From assembly GCA_041737835.1 (NCBI GenBank), contig JBGSQY010000049.1: 64,000 nucleotides of DNA; one strand, 5' to 3'. The DNA comes from Bythopirellula sp041737835 (lineage in GTDB: Bacteria > Planctomycetota > Planctomycetia > Pirellulales > Lacipirellulaceae). The position numbers and the translations under genes are program-made. Of this stretch, positions 7,597 through 16,348 are shown one piece after another. The notes under the pieces were generated by a model. It saw nothing but the letters and a program-made list of their open reading frames with translations, was not told where the DNA came from and made no database searches. Each line of letters starts with the position of its first letter. The stretch's first letter is position 1.

Positions 7597-9609
7597 TTAC
7601 TTCGAGCTCGGATCACCGGTCGGCGCAGGCGCATGATCTGTGTTCGCAGGTTGCCCCAAGAGTTCGCTAAGAATCGGCTTCAGACCATCGGCCCAAACCT
7701 GATAACCATCGACCGTGAGATGCACACCGTCATCAGTCATGCCTTCGGATAATTTCCCCTCGCCGTCGACAAGCTTGTCGTTCACGTTGAGAAAGCGCAC
7801 TCGCTTGCCGTCGGCAAGTTTAGCCAAGAGATCATTAATCTCATCAATCGTTGGCATCGCGGCCGAGTTGTTGTCGTTGCGGGGCATGATCGCCGTGAGG
7901 ACGATCGACGACTCGGGGGATTTTTCCTGGCAGGTGGCGATGATCGCTCGAATTCCGTCGACGACTTCCGTCACCTTTGCTTCATCACCCGCCTGGCCGT
8001 TGACGTTGTTGGTGCCGGCCAGCAGCACGATCACTTTCGGATTCAAACCCTCAAGCTCGCCGTTTTCGATCCGCCACAGAATGTGTTCCGTTCTGTCGCC
8101 TCCCCAACCAAAGTTACCCGCGTTCCAACCGAAGAAATTCTTCCGCCAATTCTCGAGCATCGGCTTGTAGGCGGCATCGCTCGCACCCCACCGCCGCGTG
8201 ATCGAATCTCCCAGAAAGTACAGATCGATGCCCCCTTGCTTGGCCTTCGCGACCATTTGTTCGTGGGCAAGTTGTGAGTTGGCGTCTGTCTTTTCAATTG
8301 CTGGGTGTTTCTTAAAATTTGCCTGCGGGTCGTAGATTGGCACGACATCCAGCGGCTTCCCCTCCGCGAGCGTCGCCAACCACCGTGTCGACTCTTTATT
8401 CCACGGTTCCAACTGCTTGGGCGTGGCCAGATGGTTGTGCGGCGAATCGATGAGCGGCACGACTTCCTTTTTGCCAGGAATTAAATTGTAGGCCGTCCAA
8501 ATCCCAGCAGGAGCCGACGTTTCGTCGACAAAACCCAACGCGATGAGCGTCGTCGCTTTGATTTTCGGTGCGAAATTCACGACGTCGAAATATCGCGCCG
8601 TTTCCATCACTTGCGGATCATCAGCGGGAAAATTCGGATAGCTGGCCTGCCGTCCACAATGGGGGCCGTTAGTGTCGCACCCTGCCGGCACGTTGACTAT
8701 CACGTGCGTGACCTTGGGATGCAGCCCCGCCACGCACAGACTTTGCTGGCCACCCATGCTAGTTCCGTAACAAGCCAACGTCTTGCCATCCCAGTCGGGA
8801 TGACTCGCCGCATAGTCGACCGCGCGATAGGCGGCCAGATACATCCGCAAAAAATAGCTCTCGTCACGATTGTCGTTGCCGATCGATTCGTAGTGCTTAA
8901 TTTCGTCGGGAAGATCGTCGTAGTATTCCTGCGGTTCGGTCGGCAGCACATCATGCGGTTCGATGTTGATCACGAGCCAACCTTGCGCGGCATGGCCCAG
9001 CACCCACGATTTATCAAGCGGATAGGGCGGGCTGGCCCATTGAAAGATCAGCAGTGCCGGTTTCTTGCCAGCCTTCTTTGGCTTCGCATATTGGCCATGA
9101 ATCTTGCCCCCGTCGACGTGATCCATCGTAATGAGGCCATACTCAATGTCCGGGCGGCCACTCTCGCCGGGAGTGAGCACTGGATTGGCTGGGACTTCCT
9201 CAAGCTCGGCAATTTTAGCCTGCCAGAACTCATCGAAGTCATCCGGACGCGGGACGCACGGTTGCAACTGCGTCGGTTCAACGGCAGCTCCCGCGACATC
9301 GAGCGGCTTCGCCTCGTCTGAAGATCGGATTTCCAGAAAAAGCATGGCCGGTTTGTCGGCTGCGATCTCTACCTTGGCATTGCCGTTACTGAAATGCAGT
9401 TCTCCCTCTTTGAGCATCTCAAAGTTGTTCTCCTTAACCACATATTTCAGCGGCGTAGCTTTGCCAGTTCGCTTGACGGTCCACCCTGCCTTTTCACCGA
9501 GATCATAAATTCCGTCGGCTTGAAAGGGACTGACCGTAACCTTCTGAGCCAAACAGAGCGAGGAAATGCTCAGAAAGAATATGGCTAGGCAGAGACGCAA
9601 TCGGAGCAT
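7597..9609 (-). CDS. Secreted acetylxylan-esterase-like / SGNH hydrolase fusion
   Basis: About 670 residues with a signal peptide (MLRLRLCLAIFFLS, cut near CLAQ). A beta-rich N-terminal part leads into an AXE1/cephalosporin-C-deacetylase-type alpha/beta hydrolase with the nucleophile elbow GTSMGG and a late acid-histidine pair (FVDETSAP and SPHNHLA). A second catalytic domain follows: an SGNH/GDSL esterase with FLGDSITRRWG (block I Ser), NFGWGGDRTEH (Gly), LLAGTNNV (Asn) and DDGVHLTVDGY (Asp/His). Both halves look intact. The likely role is removing acetyl or other ester groups from polysaccharides outside the cytoplasm. The start at 9609, not 9630, gives the clean signal peptide with AGGAA upstream. 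Confidence 0.87.
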   Translation of the reverse strand: MLRLRLCLAIFFLSISSLCLAQKVTVSPFQADGIYDLGEKAGWTVKRTGKATPLKYVVKENNFEMLKEGELHFSNGNAKVEIAADKPAMLFLEIRSSDEAKPLDVAGAAVEPTQLQPCVPRPDDFDEFWQAKIAELEEVPANPVLTPGESGRPDIEYGLITMDHVDGGKIHGQYAKPKKAGKKPALLIFQWASPPYPLDKSWVLGHAAQGWLVINIEPHDVLPTEPQEYYDDLPDEIKHYESIGNDNRDESYFLRMYLAAYRAVDYAASHPDWDGKTLACYGTSMGGQQSLCVAGLHPKVTHVIVNVPAGCDTNGPHCGRQASYPNFPADDPQVMETARYFDVVNFAPKIKATTLIALGFVDETSAPAGIWTAYNLIPGKKEVVPLIDSPHNHLATPKQLEPWNKESTRWLATLAEGKPLDVVPIYDPQANFKKHPAIEKTDANSQLAHEQMVAKAKQGGIDLYFLGDSITRRWGASDAAYKPMLENWRKNFFGWNAGNFGWGGDRTEHILWRIENGELEGLNPKVIVLLAGTNNVNGQAGDEAKVTEVVDGIRAIIATCQEKSPESSIVLTAIMPRNDNNSAAMPTIDEINDLLAKLADGKRVRFLNVNDKLVDGEGKLSEGMTDDGVHLTVDGYQVWADGLKPILSELLGQPANTDHAPAPTGDPSSK

Positions 9610-9648
9610 GATCGATTCCTGGAAAGACAAGCGACAAGGGGCGAAGTA

Positions 9649-9828
9649 TTACAACCAGAACGTCCAAAAGTACACAACCAGCAATGTTAACACGATTCCC
9701 AAGATCAACCACACGGGGTTCATGGGGAGTCGTTTTTTCTGCGACTCGTCTTCATGCGCTTTATCAACTTTCTTCTGCTGCACACGCTCTTTTTCTTTTT
9801 GTTGTTGATGTTTTTCTTGACGGTCCAT
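9649..9828 (-). CDS. Small single-pass membrane protein
   Basis: A 59-residue protein of unrecognised family. The first 30 residues are almost all charged or glutamine (KHQQQKEKERVQQKKVDK), probably a coiled coil. They are followed by KKRLPMNPVWLILGIVLTLL, a single membrane helix at the C terminus, so it is a tail-anchored type. AGGAA lies before the chosen ATG at 9828; the longer frame to 9876 lacks such support. It sits between the esterase fusion and the hydrolase gene on the same strand. Confidence 0.6.
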   Translation of the reverse strand: MDRQEKHQQQKEKERVQQKKVDKAHEDESQKKRLPMNPVWLILGIVLTLLVVYFWTFWL

Positions 9829-9882
9829 GCTTGTGTTCCTTAGGAAGTTGATGCATCGCCGTGATGACATCTGCAATCAGAC

Positions 9883-10707
9883 TTAGGTACGTATAAACTC
9901 AAGCAAATCATTGTTGAGCTGATCCTTGTGCGTATCCGTGATGCCATGCGGCGCGCCGGGATAAATCTTCAAGATGGCACCGGGCACAAGTTTGACCGAT
10001 TCCTGCCCCGCCGCGACGATCGGCACGATCTGGTCGTCGTCGCCGTGGATAATCAGTGTGGGGACGTCAAACTTTTTGAGGTCATCACGGAAATCGGTTT
10101 CGGAAAAGGCCTTGATCGAGTCGTAGGTGTTCTTGTGGCCACCCATCATCCCCTGCATCCAGAACGAGTCGATCATACCTTGCGAAGGCTTGGCCCCGGG
10201 GCGATTGAAACCAAAGAACGGTCCGCCAGCGATGTCTTTGTATTGCTGTGATCGATCCTTGATCGAACCGGCGCGAATCTGATCAAACACCTCAATAGGC
10301 AAGCCTTTCGGATTGTCAGCCGTTTTGAGCATCATGGGAGGGACCGAACTGACCGGGATCGCCTTGGCCACCCGCTGCGTGCCATGCCGACCGATGTAGC
10401 GAGTAATTTCACCTCCCCCCGTCGAGAATCCGATTAGGACAATATCGTTGAGATCAAGTTTGTCGATGAGTTGTGCCAAATCATCGGCGTAGGTATCCAT
10501 CTCGTTGCCATGCCAAGGTTGGCTGGATCGACCATGACCGCGGCGATCGTGAGCGACACAGCGGTAACCCTTGTCAGCCAAGAAGAGCATCTGCGCTTCC
10601 CAACTATCGCTCGATAAGGGCCAACCGTGACTGAACACGATGGGTTGGCCCGAGCCCCAATCCTTGTAGTAGATTTCCGTGCCGTCTTTGGTGATGAAAG
10701 TGCTCAT
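9883..10707 (-). CDS. Alpha/beta hydrolase of the non-haem chloroperoxidase type
   Basis: A 274-residue cytoplasmic hydrolase. The start IYYKDWGSGQPIVFSHGWPLSSDSW and VAHDRRGHGRSSQ are characteristic of cofactor-free haloperoxidase/esterase enzymes. The catalytic triad is visible: Ser in GFSTGGGE, Asp in HGDDDQIVP and His in APHGIT. Known members hydrolyse esters and form peracids; the physiological substrate is usually unknown. GAGGAG before 10707 supports this start over 10746. Confidence 0.88.
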   Translation of the reverse strand: MSTFITKDGTEIYYKDWGSGQPIVFSHGWPLSSDSWEAQMLFLADKGYRCVAHDRRGHGRSSQPWHGNEMDTYADDLAQLIDKLDLNDIVLIGFSTGGGEITRYIGRHGTQRVAKAIPVSSVPPMMLKTADNPKGLPIEVFDQIRAGSIKDRSQQYKDIAGGPFFGFNRPGAKPSQGMIDSFWMQGMMGGHKNTYDSIKAFSETDFRDDLKKFDVPTLIIHGDDDQIVPIVAAGQESVKLVPGAILKIYPGAPHGITDTHKDQLNNDLLEFIRT

Positions 10708-10785
10708 GAAACTCCTCAAGTAAAATGGCCCGCGTGGGCAACACATACCTGAAGAGTATAGCCGGTTTACCGGGGCACTTAAAAG

Positions 10786-11550
10786 TTACCCTGCGATACG
10801 TTCGGCCAATTGATCGATCTGGCCGCGCAGATTCGCCACGAGCATGTGGGGATTGGCCACTTGGCTGAAATGATGGTAATAATTTTGGCTTGCGGAGAGT
10901 TGCTGAGCGGAAATTGAACCGGCAAGCTCGTGGATTTCATCGAGTTGCTCGTCGACGCCTCTCAACTGATGATTCAAGTGGCGACTGTTGTGCCACAACC
11001 GCCCGGCCATCCAAACTAGTCCAACGATCAGAATTCCTTCCGCGGCGAGGGTTGTCGTGAGTCCCCATTGCCAGATGTAAGCTTGATTGAACGCCGCCGA
11101 CCACAACAGGGCCAACGAACCACAAACAAAAGCCAGAATTCCGCCGGAGAGAAGAAAACTCAACGGCAGCGATTTTTGTTGGTACGGCAATTCCTCGGCT
11201 TCGCGCTCCACTTGCCGTGCGATGGCACGGAGTTGGGCCGACGATTCTGGAGCATCCAAAGTAAGCCGCTCCCAAAACGGTGGGGTATCAAGTGCCACGC
11301 GTTGTTGATAGGGAGCGCGCAGTTGCCGACCCAACCGCCGCAGGTTTTCCCGCGATTCCAAATGCACGAGCGGATCGATTGTTTCAATAGCAGGAACCGG
11401 CGCATCAAACGTTTCGAGCGCGATGCCCGTATCCACCAGCGTGACGTGCGCTGTGAATTTGAGTTCGCGACTGCACTTGGCACAGGTTCGTGAACCACGC
11501 CCTTCCGAGGCAACCGCAGGGACATCTTGATGGCAATAGCTACACCACAT
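10786..11550 (-). CDS. Membrane protein with N-terminal zinc-ribbon-like domain
   Basis: About 254 residues. The N terminus MWCSYCHQDVP followed by RTCAKC holds two CxxC knuckles, so a metal-binding ribbon is likely. A charged linker leads to two adjacent membrane helices (SFLLSGGILAFVCGSLALLW and TTTLAAEGILIVGLVW) and a helical C-terminal part (HLNHQLRGVDEQLDEIHELA) likely to form a coiled coil. GGAAG precedes the ATG at 11550. The family is not recognised, though the layout of ribbon, two helices and coiled coil resembles uncharacterised planctomycete proteins. It follows the cytochrome bc genes on the same strand after about 110 bases. Confidence 0.65.
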   Translation of the reverse strand: MWCSYCHQDVPAVASEGRGSRTCAKCSRELKFTAHVTLVDTGIALETFDAPVPAIETIDPLVHLESRENLRRLGRQLRAPYQQRVALDTPPFWERLTLDAPESSAQLRAIARQVEREAEELPYQQKSLPLSFLLSGGILAFVCGSLALLWSAAFNQAYIWQWGLTTTLAAEGILIVGLVWMAGRLWHNSRHLNHQLRGVDEQLDEIHELAGSISAQQLSASQNYYHHFSQVANPHMLVANLRGQIDQLAERIAG

Positions 11551-11660
11551 GCGCGCACTTCCTTCGGCCGATATTTCGAGACTTTCGTCATTAAGAATCG
11601 ACATGCGAAGTTGGCAAACTGTAGCGATTCTGGGAAGTCTGCCGGCAAGCGTTGCTAGCA

Positions 11661-13616
11661 TTACTTCTCGACAGGTGATGGCTCACCAGCATCGGTCACC
11701 ACCCAATCCCCGCGCAGCCAATCGACAATCAGTCCGATCGTGTGCTCATCGAGCTGATTGAGCTGCGGATTATCATGCGGGGCGAACGCCGGCATGCGGT
11801 CGTTGCGATCGCCGTAGAAACGCTCCGCCGCGGGGTTCTTGATAAAGTCGATCATCCACTGCCGCGACATGTAACCCGTGAGATCGGGGGCCATGCCCAA
11901 TTCGCCCGCATCATGAAATTTGTGGCAATCGACGCAACTCATGCCGTTGGGAACGATTTCCGCGAGACCACCTGTTATCAGTTCGCGGCCACGAGCAATT
12001 GTTTCTTGTGTCTTTTCTGCAGCGAGCGCAGAACGATTCCGCAGAATGTCAGCTTCGTTCGTGAGTGCATCGACAATCGCCTGCACGGCATTATCGACGG
12101 CTTCACGGTTCTCAGCCTCAACATCCTCGCCAAAGGCGTCACGCACGAATGTAACCATGTCGCCCTCGACAAAGGGTGAACCTTCATAGCCTAAGTGATG
12201 GGCGTCAGCAACTTTTTCAGGATTGAGAATCGCGAGATTCCACTCGCGGCTACCAACCCCAGCGAGATTCGGCGCGGTAGGCATGGGGTTGATGATCTTC
12301 ATCTCACTAGCCATTCCCAGCAATTCATCGTCCGCTGAATTTGGCTCGTGCGTGTGACAACTCGCGCAATATTGCACGAACAACTTTGGCCCTTGCAGAT
12401 ACGGATCATTCTGCATCAGCGACAGCGCACCCGTCGGTGGAATTCGCTCAGCCGATTGGGCTAACTCGATGATTCGCTCGGCATCGCGTGCCGCTTGTTC
12501 TTTGGCGGTGATAAAAGCTCGAGAGGCATCGTAGCGCGTGGAATTGTCTTCGGTGCGTTCATGCCACTGGGCGTAGAAGTCATCGTTGACTGCCTGAGCT
12601 GTGAGCAAGGCAATTCCTCCCAACACGACCACCAGCAGGCCAACATTAAACTTATGCCCCGCTCGGCTGCGGCCAATCCACGGCATCAAAAACATGAGCG
12701 TGACAAAGATGCCGGGAATGACAAAGGCTCCCCACACTTCCAGATCGCCGGGGAACCACTTCAAGAATTGGAACAAAAACAAGAAGTACCATTCAGGCCG
12801 CGCGGCGTTGTAGGGACTGGACGGATCGGCCGGGGCGGTGAGGTCTGCGCCCCCGCCATACACGGCAAACACCAAGACAACGACCAGCACTCCCAGCGCC
12901 GCCACGCAATCTTTGAGCAACTGGTCCGGCCAAAACGTGGCGTCTGGGCCTTTCAGCGGTTCCTTCGCATGCAGACCATGCTTGCGGAACAACATCAAGT
13001 GCGGCACGAGCAGCACGACAAGCAGTCCCGGCAGTACGCCCGCATGCAAAGCCAAAAACCGCGTCAGCGTTAAATGACCGTAGTCGCTCCCGCCAATGGC
13101 GAGCTTGCGAATATCCGGCCCCGCGAGCGGCGCTTGACTCGCGAGATTCGTCCCCACGCTCGTGGCCCAATAGCCTTTTTGATCCCACGGCAATAAATAA
13201 CCCGTGAGTGCCAGCCCGAACACGACCAGCATCAAAACCATGCCGATGACGAAATTCAATTCTCGCGGCGCGCGGTAGGCGCCATCCCACACCACTTGGG
13301 CGAAGTGCAGTCCCAAGAGCATCACCATCGCGTGGGCCATGTAATGGTGAATCCCCCGCAGCAGCCATCCCCCCGGCATTTCATATTGGATATAGAACAC
13401 GCTTTCCCAAGCGGTCTGCGTGCTCGGGCTATAAGCCATCCACAGGAACGTGCCGGTGATGAGTTGCGTGAGAAACGCCACAACCAGCGTGCTCCCCCAC
13501 ACATATCGCCAACGTGCCCCGCCCGGGACTCGTTCATAAAGGGCTTCGTGAACCAACGAGCGCACCCCGGCGCGGTCATCCAGCCAATCGACGACTTTAC
13601 CAATCGTGCCGCTCAT
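11661..13616 (-). CDS. Cytochrome b fused to two c-type haem domains (bc-complex)
   Basis: A 651-residue quinol-oxidising cytochrome b of the menaquinol:cytochrome c reductase type. The N-terminal part (residues 1 to about 360) holds the b-haem helices (GIHHYMAHAMVMLLGLHF, then RFLALHAGVLPGLLVVLLVPH) and the Qo motif region (PEWYFLFLFQFLKWFPG). The C-terminal part carries two CxxCH motifs, CASCH near residue 417 and CVDCH near residue 560, each followed by a plausible Met ligand region. It therefore combines cytochrome b with a dihaem cytochrome c in one chain. Its ATG overlaps the Rieske stop by four bases, indicating one operon. Confidence 0.92.
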   Translation of the reverse strand: MSGTIGKVVDWLDDRAGVRSLVHEALYERVPGGARWRYVWGSTLVVAFLTQLITGTFLWMAYSPSTQTAWESVFYIQYEMPGGWLLRGIHHYMAHAMVMLLGLHFAQVVWDGAYRAPRELNFVIGMVLMLVVFGLALTGYLLPWDQKGYWATSVGTNLASQAPLAGPDIRKLAIGGSDYGHLTLTRFLALHAGVLPGLLVVLLVPHLMLFRKHGLHAKEPLKGPDATFWPDQLLKDCVAALGVLVVVLVFAVYGGGADLTAPADPSSPYNAARPEWYFLFLFQFLKWFPGDLEVWGAFVIPGIFVTLMFLMPWIGRSRAGHKFNVGLLVVVLGGIALLTAQAVNDDFYAQWHERTEDNSTRYDASRAFITAKEQAARDAERIIELAQSAERIPPTGALSLMQNDPYLQGPKLFVQYCASCHTHEPNSADDELLGMASEMKIINPMPTAPNLAGVGSREWNLAILNPEKVADAHHLGYEGSPFVEGDMVTFVRDAFGEDVEAENREAVDNAVQAIVDALTNEADILRNRSALAAEKTQETIARGRELITGGLAEIVPNGMSCVDCHKFHDAGELGMAPDLTGYMSRQWMIDFIKNPAAERFYGDRNDRMPAFAPHDNPQLNQLDEHTIGLIVDWLRGDWVVTDAGEPSPVEK

Positions 13617-14179
13617 GTCGTGGGGACCGCTTCCTTGAGACCCGTTTGAAAATCAATGTACTCGACCCAGATTTCGTGCACCTTTTCGCCGTCACCCGCC
13701 GTGACGTCGACCAATGTCACCGGCAAGTGATCCATCCCCCGCGGTGCGACCTCCGCATCGCCGTTCACCCGAGAGCCATTGAGATTGAACGCACTCGTGT
13801 GACAGGGGCAGCGAAACTTATCATCGCCCGGCGTGTAACCGATAAAGCAACCCGCGTGTGGGCATTTGGCCGTGAAAGCTGTTGGCTTTTCTTCGCCTGG
13901 TTGGCGAATCAAATAAATCGAGCCAATCCGCTGATCGGGATAACGATTCCAAGCATCGATGCGGTTGGCGATCACGGGGAACGCCCGCGGCACGCCGTCG
14001 TCGGGAAGCTGGCTCAACAATCCCACGCGAACCTTGGGGCTGGCACTTTTCTTGAACAACGGCGAGAGAAAGGTCACCACACCTGCCAAGAGTGGCGTTA
14101 CGACCGCAATCGTCCCCGCCACGATCGTCGTGATCGCCGCCACAAAGGTCCGCCGTGTTTTCGGTGATTTCTGATCCAT
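13613..14179 (-). CDS. Rieske 2Fe-2S subunit of the bc complex
   Basis: A 188-residue iron-sulfur subunit. An N-terminal membrane segment (TRRTFVAAITTIVAGTIAVVT) resembles a Tat-type signal anchor. The two cluster-binding loops are CPHAGC and CPCHTSAF. It passes electrons from quinol to the c-type haems of the fused cytochrome b encoded next. Its ATG follows directly on the palindromic repeat at 14180-14206, so the repeat provides the bases where the ribosome binds. Confidence 0.93.
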   Translation of the reverse strand: MDQKSPKTRRTFVAAITTIVAGTIAVVTPLLAGVVTFLSPLFKKSASPKVRVGLLSQLPDDGVPRAFPVIANRIDAWNRYPDQRIGSIYLIRQPGEEKPTAFTAKCPHAGCFIGYTPGDDKFRCPCHTSAFNLNGSRVNGDAEVAPRGMDHLPVTLVDVTAGDGEKVHEIWVEYIDFQTGLKEAVPTT

Positions 14180-14206
14180 GGCCGCTCGCGGCTTAGCGCT
14201 CTGTAT
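14180..14206 (+). repeat. REP-like palindromic repeat, family B, copy 1
   Basis: GGCCGCTCGCGGCTTAGCGC and the next bases CTGTAT match the element at 18856-18883 almost base for base. GCCGC pairs with GCGGC, and the adjacent AGCGCT is itself a palindrome. It fills practically the whole 30-base gap between nrnA and the Rieske gene. Confidence 0.75.
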
Positions 14207-14209
14207 GTG

Positions 14210-15190
14210 TTACTTAAACTCTTCCAACAAAACCTTGGTGACCGCCGCCTGCGCTTCCGCCAGGCTTCCTTCAAACGCAATCCCTGCCGCAGCTCGATGT
14301 CCGCCGCCTCCGAAGCGTTCCGCCACGGCTCGCACATCGAAATCATTGCGGCTTCGCAGACTCACCTTCGTGATCTTCTTGAGCTCGACAAACAGCACCG
14401 CCACTTGGCTCCCGGCGACTGTCAGCAGCGAATTGATGACGTCTTCCGTGTCAGCGGTTTCCGCGCCGGTTTCTTCAAAGTCTTTAAGCGTGACGTGGGT
14501 AACCATCAACCGGCCCCCGGCCAGGGATTCGATGTTCCCCAAGATTCTTGCCCGTAGCATCAGCCGGGCCAGAGTGTGCTGCTCATAAAGTGCCGCAAAC
14601 ACGGCGGGCGGATTCGCCCCCGCGGCCACCAATTTCGCCAGCGCGAGAAAGGTTTGCTCGGTGACCGACGAAAAGCGGAACCAACCGGTATCCGTGGCGA
14701 TAGCGGTGAACAGGATCTGCCCAAGCGTCGGGGTTAGCGTGACATCCATCGCTTCCGCAAATTCGAGAATCAACCGGCCCGTGGCTTCCGCCGTGGCATC
14801 CTTGAACACAACCGCTTGCATGTCGTCCTGGCTGACGTGATGGTCGACCACCACCCGCACGCCGCTGAAGTTCTTCACCACTTCGCCCATGGGCCCGAGT
14901 TGCACCCATGCGCTCGTGTCGAGCACCATCAGGACTTCAATCTCTTTCAGATCCGCCGCGGTAACTCCTTGGCCCAAGGTTTCGACACGCTTCTCAGGAT
15001 CAAAGAATCGCAAATGATTGGGGACTTCATCGCCGTTGACGATTCGTACCTGCTTGCCCAGCGATTCCAAAATCTCCGCCATCGCCAGCTCGCTGCCGAG
15101 GGCATCGCAATCCGCACGGCAATGCGACGTTAGCAGAAACGTCTCGTGATCCGCGATGATCTGCTTGAGTGGTTGCCAATCAATCGTCAT
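14210..15190 (-). CDS. DHH-family phosphoesterase, NrnA-like nanoRNase/pAp phosphatase
   Basis: A 326-residue enzyme with DHH motifs LLTSHCRADCDALGSELAM, MVLDTSAW and VVVDHHVSQDD, followed by a DHHA1 domain with RSRNDFDVRAVAERFGGGGH, where the GGGH loop binds substrate. NrnA degrades two- to five-base RNA fragments and dephosphorylates 3'-phosphoadenosine 5'-phosphate, a by-product of sulfate activation. Its ATG overlaps the end of ribF by four bases, so the two are cotranscribed. Confidence 0.9.
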   Translation of the reverse strand: MTIDWQPLKQIIADHETFLLTSHCRADCDALGSELAMAEILESLGKQVRIVNGDEVPNHLRFFDPEKRVETLGQGVTAADLKEIEVLMVLDTSAWVQLGPMGEVVKNFSGVRVVVDHHVSQDDMQAVVFKDATAEATGRLILEFAEAMDVTLTPTLGQILFTAIATDTGWFRFSSVTEQTFLALAKLVAAGANPPAVFAALYEQHTLARLMLRARILGNIESLAGGRLMVTHVTLKDFEETGAETADTEDVINSLLTVAGSQVAVLFVELKKITKVSLRSRNDFDVRAVAERFGGGGHRAAAGIAFEGSLAEAQAAVTKVLLEEFK

Positions 15191-16131
15191 TTCAGCTCCA
15201 CGGCAATGCCCTGCGTCGCGATTTCGCGCGTGAGCTTAATATCTTGTTGCAATTGATTCACCAAAGCTTCGGGTCCCGCAAACGTGGTCACATCGCGCAA
15301 CCGCGCGAGGAATTCCACTTCGAGCGGTTGGCCATACAAACTGTCGTGATAATCGAGCAAATGAATTTCCACTTTCAGGGCGGACTCGCCAAAGGTTGGA
15401 TTCGGTCCTAGGTTGATCGCCGCGGGGTAGAGGATCGACTGCACAATCGCTCGCCCGGCATACACGCCCGGCTTGGGAAGCAGTGTATCAATTCCTTCCA
15501 AATTTGCGGTGGGGAATCCGATGGAGCCACCCCGCCCTGCCCCGTGTGTCACCATACCCCGAATTCGGTACGGTGCCGAGAGCAACTGGCCAGCCGTCGA
15601 CACGTCGCCGTCGGCAATCAATGTGCGAATCCTCGAGCTGGAAACCAATTCGCCGCCCAGCGCCACGGGCTGCACCACGTCGAGTGTGATACCCGCCTCT
15701 TGTGTAAGCTTAGCCAAATGTTCGACGTTCCCCTCGCGGTTGTGGCCGAAATAAAAATTAGGTCCTTCGACCATGGCTCGGGCATCGAGCGCACCCAACA
15801 CGATTTTTTCAAAAAAATCTTTGGCCGAGAGTTCCAGCAGTTCCTGATCCGTGTGATACGCCACGACCATATACACACCGTGCGCGGCCAGCAGTTCCGC
15901 TTTGCGCTCGGTCCAAGTCAGCGGCGGCGGGCTTTGATCGGGACGCAACAATCGCACGGGGTGCGGATCGAACGTAAACACAATCGCGGGGCCACCGACT
16001 TCACGTGCTTTTTCCAATAGACGACGAACAATTTCGAGATGCCCTCGATGCACCCCGTCGAAATTGCCAATCGCCACCGCGCCTCGGCGGGCAGAGTCAG
16101 GTAACTGCTTGAGATCGCGGATGATTGGCAC
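15187..16131 (-). CDS. ribF: Bifunctional riboflavin kinase / FAD synthetase
   Basis: A 314-residue two-domain enzyme that makes FMN and then FAD. The nucleotidyltransferase domain shows AVAIGNFDGVHRGHLEIV and, later, VEGPNFYFGHNREG and SSSRIRTLIADGDV. The kinase domain follows with RGMVTHGAGRGGSIGFPTAN, where the family has GxxxGxxxGxPTAN, and VEIHLLDYHDSLYG. The length is normal. It is the first gene of a ribF-nrnA pair. Confidence 0.95.
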   Translation of the reverse strand: MPIIRDLKQLPDSARRGAVAIGNFDGVHRGHLEIVRRLLEKAREVGGPAIVFTFDPHPVRLLRPDQSPPPLTWTERKAELLAAHGVYMVVAYHTDQELLELSAKDFFEKIVLGALDARAMVEGPNFYFGHNREGNVEHLAKLTQEAGITLDVVQPVALGGELVSSSRIRTLIADGDVSTAGQLLSAPYRIRGMVTHGAGRGGSIGFPTANLEGIDTLLPKPGVYAGRAIVQSILYPAAINLGPNPTFGESALKVEIHLLDYHDSLYGQPLEVEFLARLRDVTTFAGPEALVNQLQQDIKLTREIATQGIAVELK

Positions 16132-16348
16132 GAATGACTCTCACAAAAGGGCGTCATAGCAAGCCTCGATTATTCTGCCCCGCCAACCATTGGTCAACGA
16201 TGATCCGCCGAAACCAAGAATTCATCGAATAACTACTCTACTTCATCGTGATCGCATGTTATTCTTGAGTAAGAGACCAAGGAAGCTGAAAGGTCTGCGG
16301 TGGGGTCGACTGCGACGCTGCCTTTGCAACGCGATTGGCAAATAACGG

